The notes below the pieces were generated by a model. The model made no database searches and had not been told where the DNA came from. It was given only the letters and a program-made list of their open reading frames with translations. From contig JACYLQ010000018.1 in the NCBI GenBank assembly GCA_015272395.1, forward strand, positions 1 through 64,000: a stretch of DNA of 64,000 nucleotides, given 5' to 3'. The translations under genes were made by a program, and so were the position numbers. The DNA is from Calothrix sp. C42_A2020_038. Lineage in GTDB: Bacteria; Cyanobacteriota; Cyanobacteriia; Cyanobacteriales; Nostocaceae. Shown here piece after piece: positions 28,184 through 36,721 of the stretch (its first letter is position 1; each line of letters starts with the position of its first letter).

Positions 28184-28585
28184 ATGGCTGATATTATTGA
28201 TACTGCTGTGAAAGCTGGTTCTTTCGATACACTAGTTGCCGCAGTTAAAGCTGCTGGTTTAGTTGATACTCTCAAAGGAAAAGGTCCATTCACTCTTTTT
28301 GCACCTAATGATCAGGCCTTTGCCAAGCTGCCTGAAGGTACAGTAGACGCGCTACTTAAGGATATTCCAAAGCTCAAAAAAATCCTGACCTATCATGTCG
28401 TTTCTGGCAAAGTGATGTCGGCTGATGTAGTTAAACTAAAGTCAGCTAAAACAGTTGAAGGTGAAGATGTGAAAATTGACGCTTCTCATGGTGTCATGAT
28501 AAACAATGCCACAGTCACATCACCAGATGTTGCTGCTGATAATGGTGTTATCCACGTCATTGATACAGTATTGATGCCTAAGTAG
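28184..28585 (+). CDS. Single fasciclin-domain protein without signal peptide
   Basis: 133 residues, one FAS1 domain. The conserved H1 box reads [17 protein letters not shown] (about 34-50), the YH motif is ILTYHVV (about 66-72), and the H2 box is [13 protein letters not shown] at the end. Most FAS1 proteins are exported adhesion proteins; this one starts [12 protein letters not shown] with no signal sequence, as do many cyanobacterial versions, so its place in the cell is unclear. A perfect terminator follows, so it is probably monocistronic. Confidence 0.9.
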   Translation: MADIIDTAVKAGSFDTLVAAVKAAGLVDTLKGKGPFTLFAPNDQAFAKLPEGTVDALLKDIPKLKKILTYHVVSGKVMSADVVKLKSAKTVEGEDVKIDASHGVMINNATVTSPDVAADNGVIHVIDTVLMPK

Positions 28586-28591
28586 GCTTTT

Positions 28592-28619
28592 CCCATAGAT
28601 AGAACATACTATCTATGGG
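28592..28619 (+). terminator. Terminator after the fasciclin gene
   Basis: CCCATAGATAG pairs perfectly with CTATCTATGGG around AACATA, 6 bp after the stop codon. Confidence 0.75.
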
Positions 28620-29037
28620 GCAAAGGAGCCAACGTAGGGACAGTTAGCAAAGTAGCAAATACTGTTTATAGATTTTATACAGGATTATTCTGAACATTAT
28701 TTCCATCATTATTTATTTTATTTGGCAATAAACATTGCAGTTTTGTCATAAAAATGTTAAATTTAATTTATAGAAAAAAGAAAACAAAAAAGTAAAACTT
28801 ATCATAAACGGCTTGGTCATTGAGAAATTCTGTCGGCTGAACGACTACGCCATTGAATCTTTGTAAGTACGTAATTGATGAAATTTACTCAGTATCCAGA
28901 AAAATAAGCGGTACCTTTTTGAGAACTAGCAAGCTTGATCAGGTGTGATTTGTCTTTTAACTGGCTTTTGGAAAATTTAACTTCACCATACACCCTAAAG
29001 ATTTTTGCAAAATATGCAAAACATAAGGATAAAACTA
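28620..29037. other. Intergenic region, no gene seen
   Basis: About 420 AT-rich bases ahead of a small membrane protein gene. No CCTCA promoter block was found here. Confidence 0.4.
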
Positions 29038-29277
29038 ATGAAAACTAATGTTGATTTAAATAGCCCCTCTGTATTCAGTTCAGTTGTCTTCAGACCTGAT
29101 TTCAATGATTTTAAGAAAATCAATGCAACTCAAGCTTGGTCACTATTTTTTACTGGAGGTAGAGAAGGCAAGGCACTAGGACTTAGCCCTACAGCAGGCC
29201 GTTTTTACAACCTCAGCTTGTTCATAATCGCTATTGCAGGTGGTATTCTCTGGACTTTCTTGCTCCGACCTTTCTAG
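29038..29277 (+). CDS. Small single-span membrane protein (79 aa)
   Basis: Begins MKTNVDLNSPSVFSSVVFRP. A soluble N-terminal half contains AWSLFFTGGREGKALGL; the C-terminal half is one membrane helix (LSLFIIAIAGGILWTFLL) and ends RPF. It lacks the ExxNxR chlorophyll motif, so it is not a normal Hlip, although size and position suggest a thylakoid protein. AAGGA lies 9 bases before the ATG at 29038; a longer reading from 29005 is less likely. A terminator follows. Family not recognised. Confidence 0.65.
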   Translation: MKTNVDLNSPSVFSSVVFRPDFNDFKKINATQAWSLFFTGGREGKALGLSPTAGRFYNLSLFIIAIAGGILWTFLLRPF

Positions 29278-29296
29278 ACATAACTAAACACTAAAC

Positions 29297-29326
29297 ACCT
29301 GTTCACATCTAGGCGCCTGAACAGGT
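29297..29326 (+). terminator. Terminator hairpin
   Basis: ACCTGTTCA (29297-29305) pairs perfectly with TGAACAGGT (29318-29326), with a GGCGCC site in the loop. Confidence 0.65.
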
Positions 29327-29388
29327 TGCAACGTAAATAACTTAGAAATCATAGATCACATTAAATTAACCTTGATTGGAAAATCATT

Positions 29389-29541
29389 ATGTCAAAAGAG
29401 AAAAAAGGTAACAGAGAAGCTAAAAAACCTAAAAAGCCATCAGATGGTATTAAAAAGCAAAAGAAAGACCCCAATAGACACGATGGACCGATAGCACGTA
29501 TAGCAAAAAAATCAAATGAGCAACGAAACACTCAACTATAA
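29389..29541 (+). CDS. Small highly basic protein (50 aa)
   Basis: Begins MSKEKKGNREAKKPKKPS and is about one-third Lys plus Arg, ending RNTQL. It is a disordered, cationic peptide of a type seen as a conserved hypothetical in many bacteria. No ribosome site is obvious. Role unknown; nucleic-acid binding is only a guess from charge. Confidence 0.55.
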   Translation: MSKEKKGNREAKKPKKPSDGIKKQKKDPNRHDGPIARIAKKSNEQRNTQL

Positions 29542-29603
29542 AACATAGTAAGTGCAGCATCAAACTAACAGTTTTCATGTGAATGGGGTTAGAGTAGACA
29601 ACT

Positions 29604-29801
29604 ATGGATCAAGCAATCAAACTAAATTTAGAGCAAGAGTTTAGTCTTAGAAACTTTACCGATCAAGTGCAGCAAATGTCACGCGAACAAGCTCAGGAGT
29701 TATTGATTTTGCAGCATAAGCATATGATGATTCGAGAAATTATATATCGAGAGATTCTGAAACAACAGTGGAAATTAAATCAAGATTTCGCCTCTGTGTA
29801 A
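29604..29801 (+). CDS. nblA: NblA phycobilisome degradation protein
   Basis: 65 residues. The sequence LNLEQEFSLRNFTDQVQ (about 8-24) followed by MSREQAQELL is the NblA signature, with a C-terminal helix IIYREILKQQWKLN. NblA binds phycobilisome subunits and recruits Clp protease during nutrient or light stress. It sits just before an allophycocyanin-alpha paralog in the stress island. A second nblA lies at 39810-39977. Confidence 0.92.
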   Translation: MDQAIKLNLEQEFSLRNFTDQVQQMSREQAQELLILQHKHMMIREIIYREILKQQWKLNQDFASV

Positions 29802-29853
29802 ACGATTTAACCGTTTCAGATAGATTGAATTTAAATCTTTTAGGAGCTAACTA

Positions 29854-30339
29854 ATGAGTATTATTATAAAGATGATTGTGAATGCAGATGCTGAAGTTCG
29901 CTATTTTACTCCTGGGGAAATGGAGCAGATTAAACTCTTTATTAACAACAGCGAGCGCCGTCTACGCCTTGTGCAGACTTTAACTCTGAGCCGCGATCGG
30001 ATCATTAAAGAAGCTGGGAACGAACTATTCCAAAAGCGCCCAAGCCTTGTTTCTCCTGGTGGAAATGCTTATGGCAACGATATGACTGCCACCTGCCTGC
30101 GAGATATGGATTACTACCTCCGTTTGATTACTTACAGTGTTGCTGTTGGAGATACTACACCCATTGAAGAGATCGGAGTTGTTGGTGTTCGCCAAATGTA
30201 CAGATCTCTTGGTACCCCAATTGAGTCCGTTGCCGAAAGTATTCGTGCCATGAAGAACATCATTAACTCGATGTTATCTGGAGAAGATTATAGTGAAGTT
30301 AGCATTTACTTCGACTACCTAATTAGCGCTCTCGATTAA
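29854..30339 (+). CDS. Allophycocyanin alpha-subunit paralog
   Basis: 161 residues, the same length as ApcA. The bilin-binding cysteine is Cys81 in [13 protein letters not shown], and the GGNAYG segment is conserved. It is closer to ApcA than to ApcD by eye (SPGGNAYG...TPIEEIG). It has several unusual substitutions ([24 protein letters not shown]) and no apcB partner next to it, so it is not the core apcAB operon. TAGGAGC precedes the ATG. It may form altered core trimers under stress; that is inference. Confidence 0.88.
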   Translation: MSIIIKMIVNADAEVRYFTPGEMEQIKLFINNSERRLRLVQTLTLSRDRIIKEAGNELFQKRPSLVSPGGNAYGNDMTATCLRDMDYYLRLITYSVAVGDTTPIEEIGVVGVRQMYRSLGTPIESVAESIRAMKNIINSMLSGEDYSEVSIYFDYLISALD

Positions 30340-30395
30340 ACAGACTTATTAAGCTTGAACAAATACAATATAGTACTTTTATACTATTAAATTAG

Positions 30396-30425
30396 GTCGA
30401 GGGAAGCATAATTGTTTCCCTCGAT
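30396..30425 (+). terminator. Terminator after the apcA paralog
   Basis: TCGAGGGAA (30397-30405) pairs perfectly with TTCCCTCGA (30416-30424), followed by an A/T-rich stretch. Confidence 0.75.
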
Positions 30426-30467
30426 CTTATACTAATTTAACAAAAGTTCTGAGTAGAGCTATAAAAA

Positions 30468-30533
30468 TCCTCACAAGTTCCTCAAATTATCTCTGTATAA
30501 ACAAAGTTGTAAGGTAAATAGGCATACAAACAA
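30468..30533 (+). promoter_or_regulatory. Conserved promoter block with paired CCTCA boxes (30665 gene)
   Basis: CCTCA boxes at 30469 and 30480, again 11 bp apart, followed by AAATTATCT, TATAAAC and AAGGTAAA. The match to 23676-23740 extends over about 60 bases, far beyond the boxes. It ends about 130 bp before the start of the small gene it probably drives. Confidence 0.65.
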
Positions 30534-30664
30534 TCAAAAACTTTGTACAACAATAAGGTCAAATTACAACATCTTTAGAAAAGCTAAGAAATTTGTGAAT
30601 AGATTTTAATATTATGTAAAAAACTGGACAATGGTTAATATCTCAGGCATTGAGGAGAATTATC

Positions 30665-30871
30665 ATGACTATTTGGGTAAACGAACAAATTGATGCATCA
30701 GGCATGGTTCACGCATGTATTGCGACCTGTAGTGAGTCCCATGCTCAAGATTGCCATAAATCATTTCAGCAAAATTTGACCGAAATTCAAAAAGCCTGGG
30801 GTTGGCAGGCAAGATTACGGAAGGTTACATCTTGGGATGAAGTACCTGTAAATGCATTGAAGCTAAGTTAG
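30665..30871 (+). CDS. Small protein of the stress island (68 aa)
   Basis: Begins MTIWVNEQIDASGMVHACIA and contains a CxxxxxAxxC-like pair, WGWQARLRKV and a C-terminal WDEVPVNALKLS. GAGGAGA lies 6 bases before the ATG at 30665. It is controlled by a copy of the CCTCA promoter block shared with usp. No family is recognised; cysteines at about 17, 22 and 30 could be redox-active or bind metal. Confidence 0.6.
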   Translation: MTIWVNEQIDASGMVHACIATCSESHAQDCHKSFQQNLTEIQKAWGWQARLRKVTSWDEVPVNALKLS

Positions 30872-30886
30872 CTGTTTATGTCATTA

Positions 30887-30905
30887 CTCTCCCCCACTGG
30901 GAGAG
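30887..30905. terminator. Hairpin after the 68-aa gene
   Basis: CTCTCCC pairs with GGGAGAG. It is followed by further short complementary segments (TGGGATG and CATCCC, near 30930-30975), so the first 100 bases of this 430-base gap look like a folded repeat. The rest, to 31304, shows no gene. Confidence 0.45.
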
Positions 30906-31304
30906 AGACTTGACTTTCTACGAAAGTATCTGGGATGTTTTGATGTCCCAGTAGTCGGGGTTATGACATCCCCTACTGGTATCGAACTGGCGTAGAGAGG
31001 TTTAGAGGTTTATAGAACTCACGTTGTTTTAGTAGGTTATCTACTACCAAAACTTCTGACATGAACGTTGATATTTGTAAACAAAATTTATTACAAGCTA
31101 GCATTTATTTTATGATCAGTTTAAAAACAGTATATCAAATATTTTGGCTTCTCTTATACTAATTTAATATGAAGCTGTAACAAATTAGACTCCTAAGCCA
31201 CGTTTGATATATAAAGGGAGGCTAAGAGTAATAATAAAGTATATCTTCATATATGAATACTATTAGTATCAAGTTTAACTAAATTTGGTTAAAAAGATGA
31301 CAAC

Positions 31305-32933
31305 ATGAAAATTTTAGTTGTTGAGGATGATGTATTTTTCTGTGAGGCACTGACAGCTATCTTAACTAGTTACAATTACGTAGTAGAGACGGTAGCTGAT
31401 GGCGAAGCTGCTGAGTATTTAATTGAGAGTTATAACTATGATTTGATACTGCTTGATATTGTGCTACCCAAGCTGGATGGTATCAACCTTTGTCGCAAAA
31501 TTCGGGCCAAAGGTTTACTTGTACCAATTTTGTTATTAACAGGAAATAATAGTAGTCAAGATAGAGTACTAGGTTTAAATGCAGGCGCCGATGATTATTT
31601 GGTTAAACCATTTGATAAAGAGGAATTAATTGCGCGAATACATGCTTTGTTGCGCCGCAGCCAAATCCCTTTACAATCAGTATTAACTGTAGGTGACTTA
31701 AAACTTGATACGGTTAACAGTGAAATTACGTATTGTAATAAAATTTTAGCTTTAACACCAAAAGAATACGCACTTCTTGAGCTTTTTATCCGAAACAGTA
31801 AGCGAGTATTTAATTGCAGAATGATTTTAGAGCATTTATGGTCGTGTACAGAAACACCGGGAGAAGAAGCTGTTCGTACTCATATCAAAGGGCTACGAAA
31901 AAAGTTAAAAGCAGTAGGGGCACCAGATGATTTAATTGAAACAGTGTATGGAATTGGCTATCGCTTGAAAACATCATCCGAATACCAAAAGCCTAAAAAA
32001 TCTAAATCTTCAAAGCAAAGTCCTTTTATACCACAAAAGACTTCTTTTGATAGATTGGTTAACGAAGAGGAAGGATGTGTTTGCTTAGAAAGTACTATAA
32101 GTGAGCGAGGTTTTTTTTACTTCACTGTAATAATAAGTAAAGATTTATTAAAAGTAAATATCATCCTCACAAGTTCCTCAAATTCTTCTCATAGTTTAAA
32201 ACTAGAGCCGGAAAGCTCGATATTAAAAAAAATCGAAGAGTATTTGAGGAATATAAATATGTCTTTGATACCTTGGCAACCACTCAAAGAGTTAAATACT
32301 CTCCGCCAACAAATCAACCGTTTGCTAGATGAATTTATGCACGGTGAGCAAGCCCATAGCTCGTTCACTAAACTTGAAAATATTACTTGGACACCTGCAA
32401 TAGAACTTAAGGAAAGCGAAACAGATGTTATCCTCAAAATTCAAGTTCCAGGAATTGACCCTAAAGATTTAGATATCCAAGTTAGTGAAAACGCCATTGC
32501 AGTGGCTGGTGAGTATCAAGAAGAAAAAGTCAGTGATAGTAAAGGTTTTTACCGTTCGGAATTTAGCTACGGTAATTTCCAACGTATCATCCCTCTACCA
32601 GTAGAGGTCAAACACGAAGAAGTAAAAGCAGAAGTCAAAGATGGTATTGTAACGCTGACTTTACCAAAATCTGAAAAATCCCATCGCAACATTGTGAAAG
32701 TTGATTTGAATGTGTCAGAAAAAGCACGCGAGGCAATGGCACAAGAACGCTTACACAATGAACATTTGCAGCAAACTATGCATGAACGTGCAGCATCCGA
32801 GCTAGATACCCGCACTTACAGTAATGTTGATGAAGAAGCTCGAAATGCAATGACTGAACAGCGCTTGAATGAAGAACACATACAAGAAACCATGCATAGT
32901 CGCGCAAAAACTGAGCTTGGCGCCGATAATTAA
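31305..32933 (+). CDS. OmpR-type response regulator fused in frame to Hsp20
   Basis: 542 residues in one frame. Residues 1-120 are a receiver domain with acidic pocket Asp8/Asp9, phospho-acceptor Asp51, Thr79 and Lys101. Residues about 128-222 are an OmpR-type winged helix ending ETVYGIGYRL. Residues 223-318 are a low-complexity linker. From Met319 (MSLIPWQPLKEL) comes an Hsp20/alpha-crystallin protein whose ACD spans about 355-460, then a duplicated tail (EAMAQERLHNEHLQQTMHER and NAMTEQRLNEEHIQETMHSR). The linker DNA holds a CCTCA promoter core, and GAGGA lies just before the ATG at 32259. Hsp20 may therefore also be made alone (32259-32933). I know of no regulator-Hsp20 fusion family; loss of stops between neighbouring genes is the simplest origin. 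Confidence 0.8.
   Translation: MKILVVEDDVFFCEALTAILTSYNYVVETVADGEAAEYLIESYNYDLILLDIVLPKLDGINLCRKIRAKGLLVPILLLTGNNSSQDRVLGLNAGADDYLVKPFDKEELIARIHALLRRSQIPLQSVLTVGDLKLDTVNSEITYCNKILALTPKEYALLELFIRNSKRVFNCRMILEHLWSCTETPGEEAVRTHIKGLRKKLKAVGAPDDLIETVYGIGYRLKTSSEYQKPKKSKSSKQSPFIPQKTSFDRLVNEEEGCVCLESTISERGFFYFTVIISKDLLKVNIILTSSSNSSHSLKLEPESSILKKIEEYLRNINMSLIPWQPLKELNTLRQQINRLLDEFMHGEQAHSSFTKLENITWTPAIELKESETDVILKIQVPGIDPKDLDIQVSENAIAVAGEYQEEKVSDSKGFYRSEFSYGNFQRIIPLPVEVKHEEVKAEVKDGIVTLTLPKSEKSHRNIVKVDLNVSEKAREAMAQERLHNEHLQQTMHERAASELDTRTYSNVDEEARNAMTEQRLNEEHIQETMHSRAKTELGADN
32164..32258 (+). promoter_or_regulatory. Promoter core and ribosome site inside the linker, ahead of hsp20
   Basis: CCTCA boxes at 32165 and 32176 (11 bp apart) with AAGTT and AAATT neighbours identical to the block at 30468. 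The downstream TATA part is weaker (TAGTTTAAAAC). GAGGA at 32246-32250 is spaced 8 bases from the ATG at 32259. It would be a normal hsp20 promoter, except that it is also open reading frame. Confidence 0.6.
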
Positions 32934-32944
32934 TTTATGGTTTT

Positions 32945-32974
32945 AAATTCCCGACTTCATGAAGTCGGGAATTT
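32945..32974 (+). terminator. Perfect 30-bp palindromic terminator
   Basis: AAATTCCCGACTTCA is followed directly by its exact complement. The core CCCGACTT/AAGTCGGG is shared with the terminator after clpB (55842-55878). Confidence 0.8.
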
Positions 32975-33148
32975 ACAAAGAAGGCTAGCTGAAAACCCTT
33001 GAAGTTAAGTACTGCCTTGCCTTCATGCCTCTATTCGTTGGGGTCAAATTTAGCAATGCACCTTTAGATAGATTGTTTTGTTGTTTTTCTCATCTGTATT
33101 ATAATACGATACTAAAGATCAAAAAAACAATACAAATTGTTGACAAGG

Positions 33149-33413
33149 TATGTTTACAAGCTGCGTCCAAATCATGAACAAGCTGCCAAAATAAATAATT
33201 GGTTAGAGATGTTACGTTCATCTTACAATTGGTGCTTAAATGACAGAATTGAACAATATTATTACCAGCAATATATTTTTTGTTTTTTGTGGTGATTACT
33301 GTGATTTCAGAACTAAGGGTAAAGCTTGTGTTTTGACATGCTTTGTCAGTAAGAACGGAGCGTCTGGAGAACCTTTTGAGGATATTGAGAGTGCATCGAG
33401 TTCTGCCTCTTGA
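33149..33413 (+). pseudogene. Relic of an IS200/IS605-family tnpB
   Basis: One frame reads YKLRPNHEQAAKINNWLEML, then SSYNWCLNDRIEQYYQQ, the N-terminus of TnpB. A stop and frame change follow, and the next frame reads GDYCDFRTKGKACVLTCFVS up to a stop at 33411. The catalytic RuvC part is absent. It is only the first ~85 codons of a transposon-encoded nuclease, frameshifted. Confidence 0.8.
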
Positions 33414-33417
33414 GAAT

Positions 33418-33438
33418 CCCTCCACAGAGAGTGGAGGG
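33418..33438. other. Hairpin after the tnpB relic
   Basis: CCCTCCAC pairs with GTGGAGGG around AGAGA. It may be the remains of the element end or a terminator. Confidence 0.45.
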
Positions 33439-33516
33439 AGTCGTCAAGTCAAAATATTCCCCAGTACAACAAGGCAAAAGTAATAAAGCCGATTTATGCT
33501 CTCCTGGTACTAGTCT

Positions 33517-34374
33517 ATGCTGCATCCACCGTCTTATAACCCAATTCACAACCGCGCGCCTTTGAAACTGCCTAATGATGAGCGTGTTGCTGTTTGGGTA
33601 GTAATGAATGTTGAACATTTCACCTTTGGTAAATTTGGAACTGCAATTCAACCACATTTGAATAGTCAGCCTGAAATTGCTAACTATGCTTGGAGAGATT
33701 ATGGCAATAGAGTTGGAATATGGCGCCTGTTTGAATTATTTGCTGAGTTAGAAATACCTGTAACAGCAGCAGTCAATGGTGAAATTTGTACTTTATATCC
33801 GGAAATCATCACAGCTATACAGGAATATGGCTGGGAAGTGATGGCGCATGGAATTAATAATTCCACTGGTCATAGTGGCATGGATAGGGATACTGAGGTA
33901 GAGACTATTAATAAAACATTAAGCCTGTTACAGCAGGCAACTGGTAAACTCCCTAAAGGATGGCTAACACCAGGTTTCTCAATCACAGAATCCACTTTTG
34001 AATTATTACACTCTGCCGGGATCGTGTACACTGCTGATTGGGTAAACGACGACCAACCGTATTGGTATCCCCTCAAAGAAGGCCGTATGTTAGCCATACC
34101 ATATACAATCGAAGCTAATGATATTAGCTTATGTTTGAGTAATCGATTTTCCGGCGCCCAATTTGCCACAGCAATACAAGACCAATTTGACCAGCTTTGG
34201 TTCGATGGAGAAAAAAACGTGCGGGTAATGGCAATTGGTCTACATCCTTTTATTGTTGGTCAACCATTACGGATGAAGTATCTTAAACAGTGTTTATCAT
34301 ATATTAAAAGTAAACCTTATACTTGGATGACCACAGGTGAAAGAATATATGAGCATTTAGGAGTTAGAAGTTAG
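33517..34374 (+). CDS. Polysaccharide deacetylase-fold hydrolase (PuuE-like)
   Basis: 285 residues. The NodB-fold pattern is present: a strand AVWVVMNVEHF, VTAAVNGEICTLYPEII, and WEVMAHGINNS, where the metal-binding His lies. The lack of a signal peptide and the match to the PuuE (metal-independent allantoinase) type suggest a cytosolic amidohydrolase. It is followed 63 bp later by a ureidoglycolate-lyase-like gene, which supports a role in allantoin or ureide use. The ATG at 33517 has no ribosome site. The last codons overlap a GGAGTTAG-type repeat. Confidence 0.78.
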   Translation: MLHPPSYNPIHNRAPLKLPNDERVAVWVVMNVEHFTFGKFGTAIQPHLNSQPEIANYAWRDYGNRVGIWRLFELFAELEIPVTAAVNGEICTLYPEIITAIQEYGWEVMAHGINNSTGHSGMDRDTEVETINKTLSLLQQATGKLPKGWLTPGFSITESTFELLHSAGIVYTADWVNDDQPYWYPLKEGRMLAIPYTIEANDISLCLSNRFSGAQFATAIQDQFDQLWFDGEKNVRVMAIGLHPFIVGQPLRMKYLKQCLSYIKSKPYTWMTTGERIYEHLGVRS

Positions 34375-34437
34375 GAGCGGTAAAAACCCTTCGGTTCTTC
34401 ATATCTGTTCGAGTTATAAGTTATTTATTATTTGATT

Positions 34438-35028
34438 ATGACGGTATCACAGAATAAAATTTTAACGATTCCTGTTATCGATGCCAACCAAGACAATATC
34501 AAACCATATGGGTATTTGCTTGGTGATGATGTTAGTAAACCTGGACTGGGGATACCTTTTTATCAAGAACGAGTTCTGGAAGGCGAAAATATCGACTTTA
34601 TTTATCGTGGTACTGCTACTTTTAGAACTGCGAAAATTATGCCAGGATATCCCACTAATATCATTTGGCTAGAGCGTCATATGCATATGACGCAAATGTT
34701 TATTGGACTAGGACAATCACCATTTATTATGGTTATGGCGCCGCCTAACCATAATGATAATCATAATCAAGAATTACCTGATTTAAACCAAGTTAAAGCA
34801 CTACGTTTTCCAGCCGGACATGGCTTATTACTACACCTTGGTACATGGCATGATTTTCCGATCGCTTGCGAAACACCGGTTGTAATTTTGACAGCTAATT
34901 CAGATGAAGTTGTAGCTGCATTAAGCGAAATGAAAGAACCCGGAGAAATGAACCAAGGTGATGTGTATAAAATTTCACTACTGAAGCGACTAGGTTATGA
35001 AATTCAGCTTGAGGATATGTCAAGTTAA
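34438..35028 (+). CDS. Ureidoglycolate lyase family protein (AllA-like)
   Basis: 196 residues from the ATG at 34438. The cupin-like AllA family pattern shows in GYLLGDDVSKPGLGIPFY, a central IWLERHMHMTQMFIGLGQSPF and HLGTWHDFPI. Known AllA splits ureidoglycolate to glyoxylate and urea, the last step of allantoin degradation. Pairing with the PuuE-like gene supports this, but no allantoicase or urate oxidase is in the window, and the proteins could act on other ureides. It ends 13 bp before the end of the convergent pstB. Confidence 0.8.
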   Translation: MTVSQNKILTIPVIDANQDNIKPYGYLLGDDVSKPGLGIPFYQERVLEGENIDFIYRGTATFRTAKIMPGYPTNIIWLERHMHMTQMFIGLGQSPFIMVMAPPNHNDNHNQELPDLNQVKALRFPAGHGLLLHLGTWHDFPIACETPVVILTANSDEVVAALSEMKEPGEMNQGDVYKISLLKRLGYEIQLEDMSS

Positions 35029-35041
35029 GATGACTTACTCA

Positions 35042-35833
35042 TCAACCAAAACGTCCACTAATGTAATCTGCCGTTTGTTGGTGAGATGGGTTATTAAAAA
35101 TAGTCTTTGTAGAATTATATTCTATTAACTCACCCAGATACATGAAAGCTGTAAAGTCTGATACGCGAGACGCTTGTTGCATATTATGGGTAACAATAAG
35201 AATTGTCACATGATGCTTAAGTTCTCCAATCAAATCTTCGATGCTACCAGTAGCAATGGGGTCAAGGGCAGAAGTGGGTTCGTCAAATAGTATGATTTCA
35301 GGGTCGGTAGCCAAAGCACGAGCAATACATAAACGTTGTTGCTGACCACCAGAAATATCAGTACCAGGTTCTTTTAAGCGATCTTTGACTTCATCCCACA
35401 AAGCTGCACCACGCAAGGCCTTCTCTACCTTTTCATCAAGAATTCTTTTTCTTCCTTCTCCCCTTACCCGCAGTCCATAAGCGACGTTTTCGTAAATTGA
35501 TTTTGGGAAAGGATTGGGTCTTTGAAAGACCATACTAATCCTCATTCGTACTTCAATTGGGTCTACCTTGGAACTGAGGAGATTTATGCCATCAGGTTCT
35601 AAGACAATCTCCCCGCGATATTTATTTCCAGAGTAAAGATCATGCATCCGGTTGAAGCAACGTAGTAAAGTTGTTTTACCACAACCAGAAGGGCCAATCA
35701 ATGCCGTTACTTGTTTCTCGTAAACGGGCATATTAATATCCTTGAGGGCGTGCTTGACACCACCATAGTAAAAATTGAGGTAGTTTACCGCAGCTTTAAT
35801 AGGAGGTTGTTTGGATTCTCTGGCTTCTACCAT
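35042..35833 (-). CDS. pstB: Phosphate ABC transporter ATPase
   Basis: 263 residues. Walker [10 protein letters not shown] (about 47-55), PstB-type QRPNPFP at the Q-loop, signature [15 protein letters not shown], Walker [14 protein letters not shown]. It powers high-affinity phosphate import. The start codon overlaps the end of pstA, so translation is coupled. It is the last gene of pstSCAB; no phoU follows. Confidence 0.96.
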   Translation of the reverse strand: MVEARESKQPPIKAAVNYLNFYYGGVKHALKDINMPVYEKQVTALIGPSGCGKTTLLRCFNRMHDLYSGNKYRGEIVLEPDGINLLSSKVDPIEVRMRISMVFQRPNPFPKSIYENVAYGLRVRGEGRKRILDEKVEKALRGAALWDEVKDRLKEPGTDISGGQQQRLCIARALATDPEIILFDEPTSALDPIATGSIEDLIGELKHHVTILIVTHNMQQASRVSDFTAFMYLGELIEYNSTKTIFNNPSHQQTADYISGRFG

Positions 35834-36720
35834 TTGATTTTCTTCCTTAAACGATAGCGAATGTAAATTGCGACACCGTTCATTGTTAAAGTCATGAAAA
35901 CAAGCACGACACCTGCTGCTGCTGCATTTACTTGAAATTCTACTTGGGGACGGTCAGTCCAGTTGAACATCTGGATAGGTAGAACTGTGTAAGGGTCAAA
36001 CAAACCAGTTGGTAAAAAAGCTATGAACGCAACTGCACCAACAACAATCAAGGGAGCAGTTTCACCAAATGCTCGTGCCAATGCCACAATAATTCCCGTC
36101 AGAATTGTACTAAATGCATAAGGTAGAATATGATCCCAAGTCGTTTGCCATTTAGAAGCTCCACAAGAATAAGCCGCTTCACGGATACTATTAGGAATCG
36201 CGCGGATTGCTTCACGGGTAGCGACAATTATCACAGGTAAAATCAAAAGAGCTAGAGTTAATCCTGCTGATAGAACACTACGCTCAAACTTTAAGCCATA
36301 GACGAATACACCTAAGCCTAATAGACCATAAATAATCGAAGGTACCCCAGCTAAGTTGGCAACATTAATCTCTATTAAATCAGTAAACCAGTTTTTCCGA
36401 GCATATTCTTCTAGATAAATACCTGCGGCAATACCTAAAGGAATCGCAGCACTAGCAGTCACTAGAATTACAATAATACTTCCCACCCAAGCCGCAAGAA
36501 TACCTGCTTCCAAGGCATCGCTGCTAGGAAAAGAAGTCAAAAATTGTAAGTTCAGACGGGGTAAACCATCAATAAATAGATCAATAATCAGTGCTAGCAA
36601 GGTGCTGATAGCAACCAACATTGACATTAAACCGATAACATTAAAAATAGCGTCTGATATTTTGTTGCGGGCTATTGTCTGGCGAATTTTACGGATATTT
36701 TGAAGAGTTTGACTTGTCAT
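35827..36720 (-). CDS. pstA: Phosphate ABC transporter permease PstA
   Basis: 297 residues with six predicted membrane helices. The EAA-like cytoplasmic loop reads [20 protein letters not shown] (about 181-200). It forms the channel together with PstC. It is one base from pstC upstream and overlaps pstB downstream by 7 bp, a tight operon. Confidence 0.95.
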   Translation of the reverse strand: MTSQTLQNIRKIRQTIARNKISDAIFNVIGLMSMLVAISTLLALIIDLFIDGLPRLNLQFLTSFPSSDALEAGILAAWVGSIIVILVTASAAIPLGIAAGIYLEEYARKNWFTDLIEINVANLAGVPSIIYGLLGLGVFVYGLKFERSVLSAGLTLALLILPVIIVATREAIRAIPNSIREAAYSCGASKWQTTWDHILPYAFSTILTGIIVALARAFGETAPLIVVGAVAFIAFLPTGLFDPYTVLPIQMFNWTDRPQVEFQVNAAAAGVVLVFMTLTMNGVAIYIRYRLRKKIKW

Positions 36721-36721
36721 A

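Noticed and set aside
33346-33657. 103-codon minus frame across the tnpB relic and the deacetylase start
   Set aside because: Antisense to two better-supported features and without a ribosome site.
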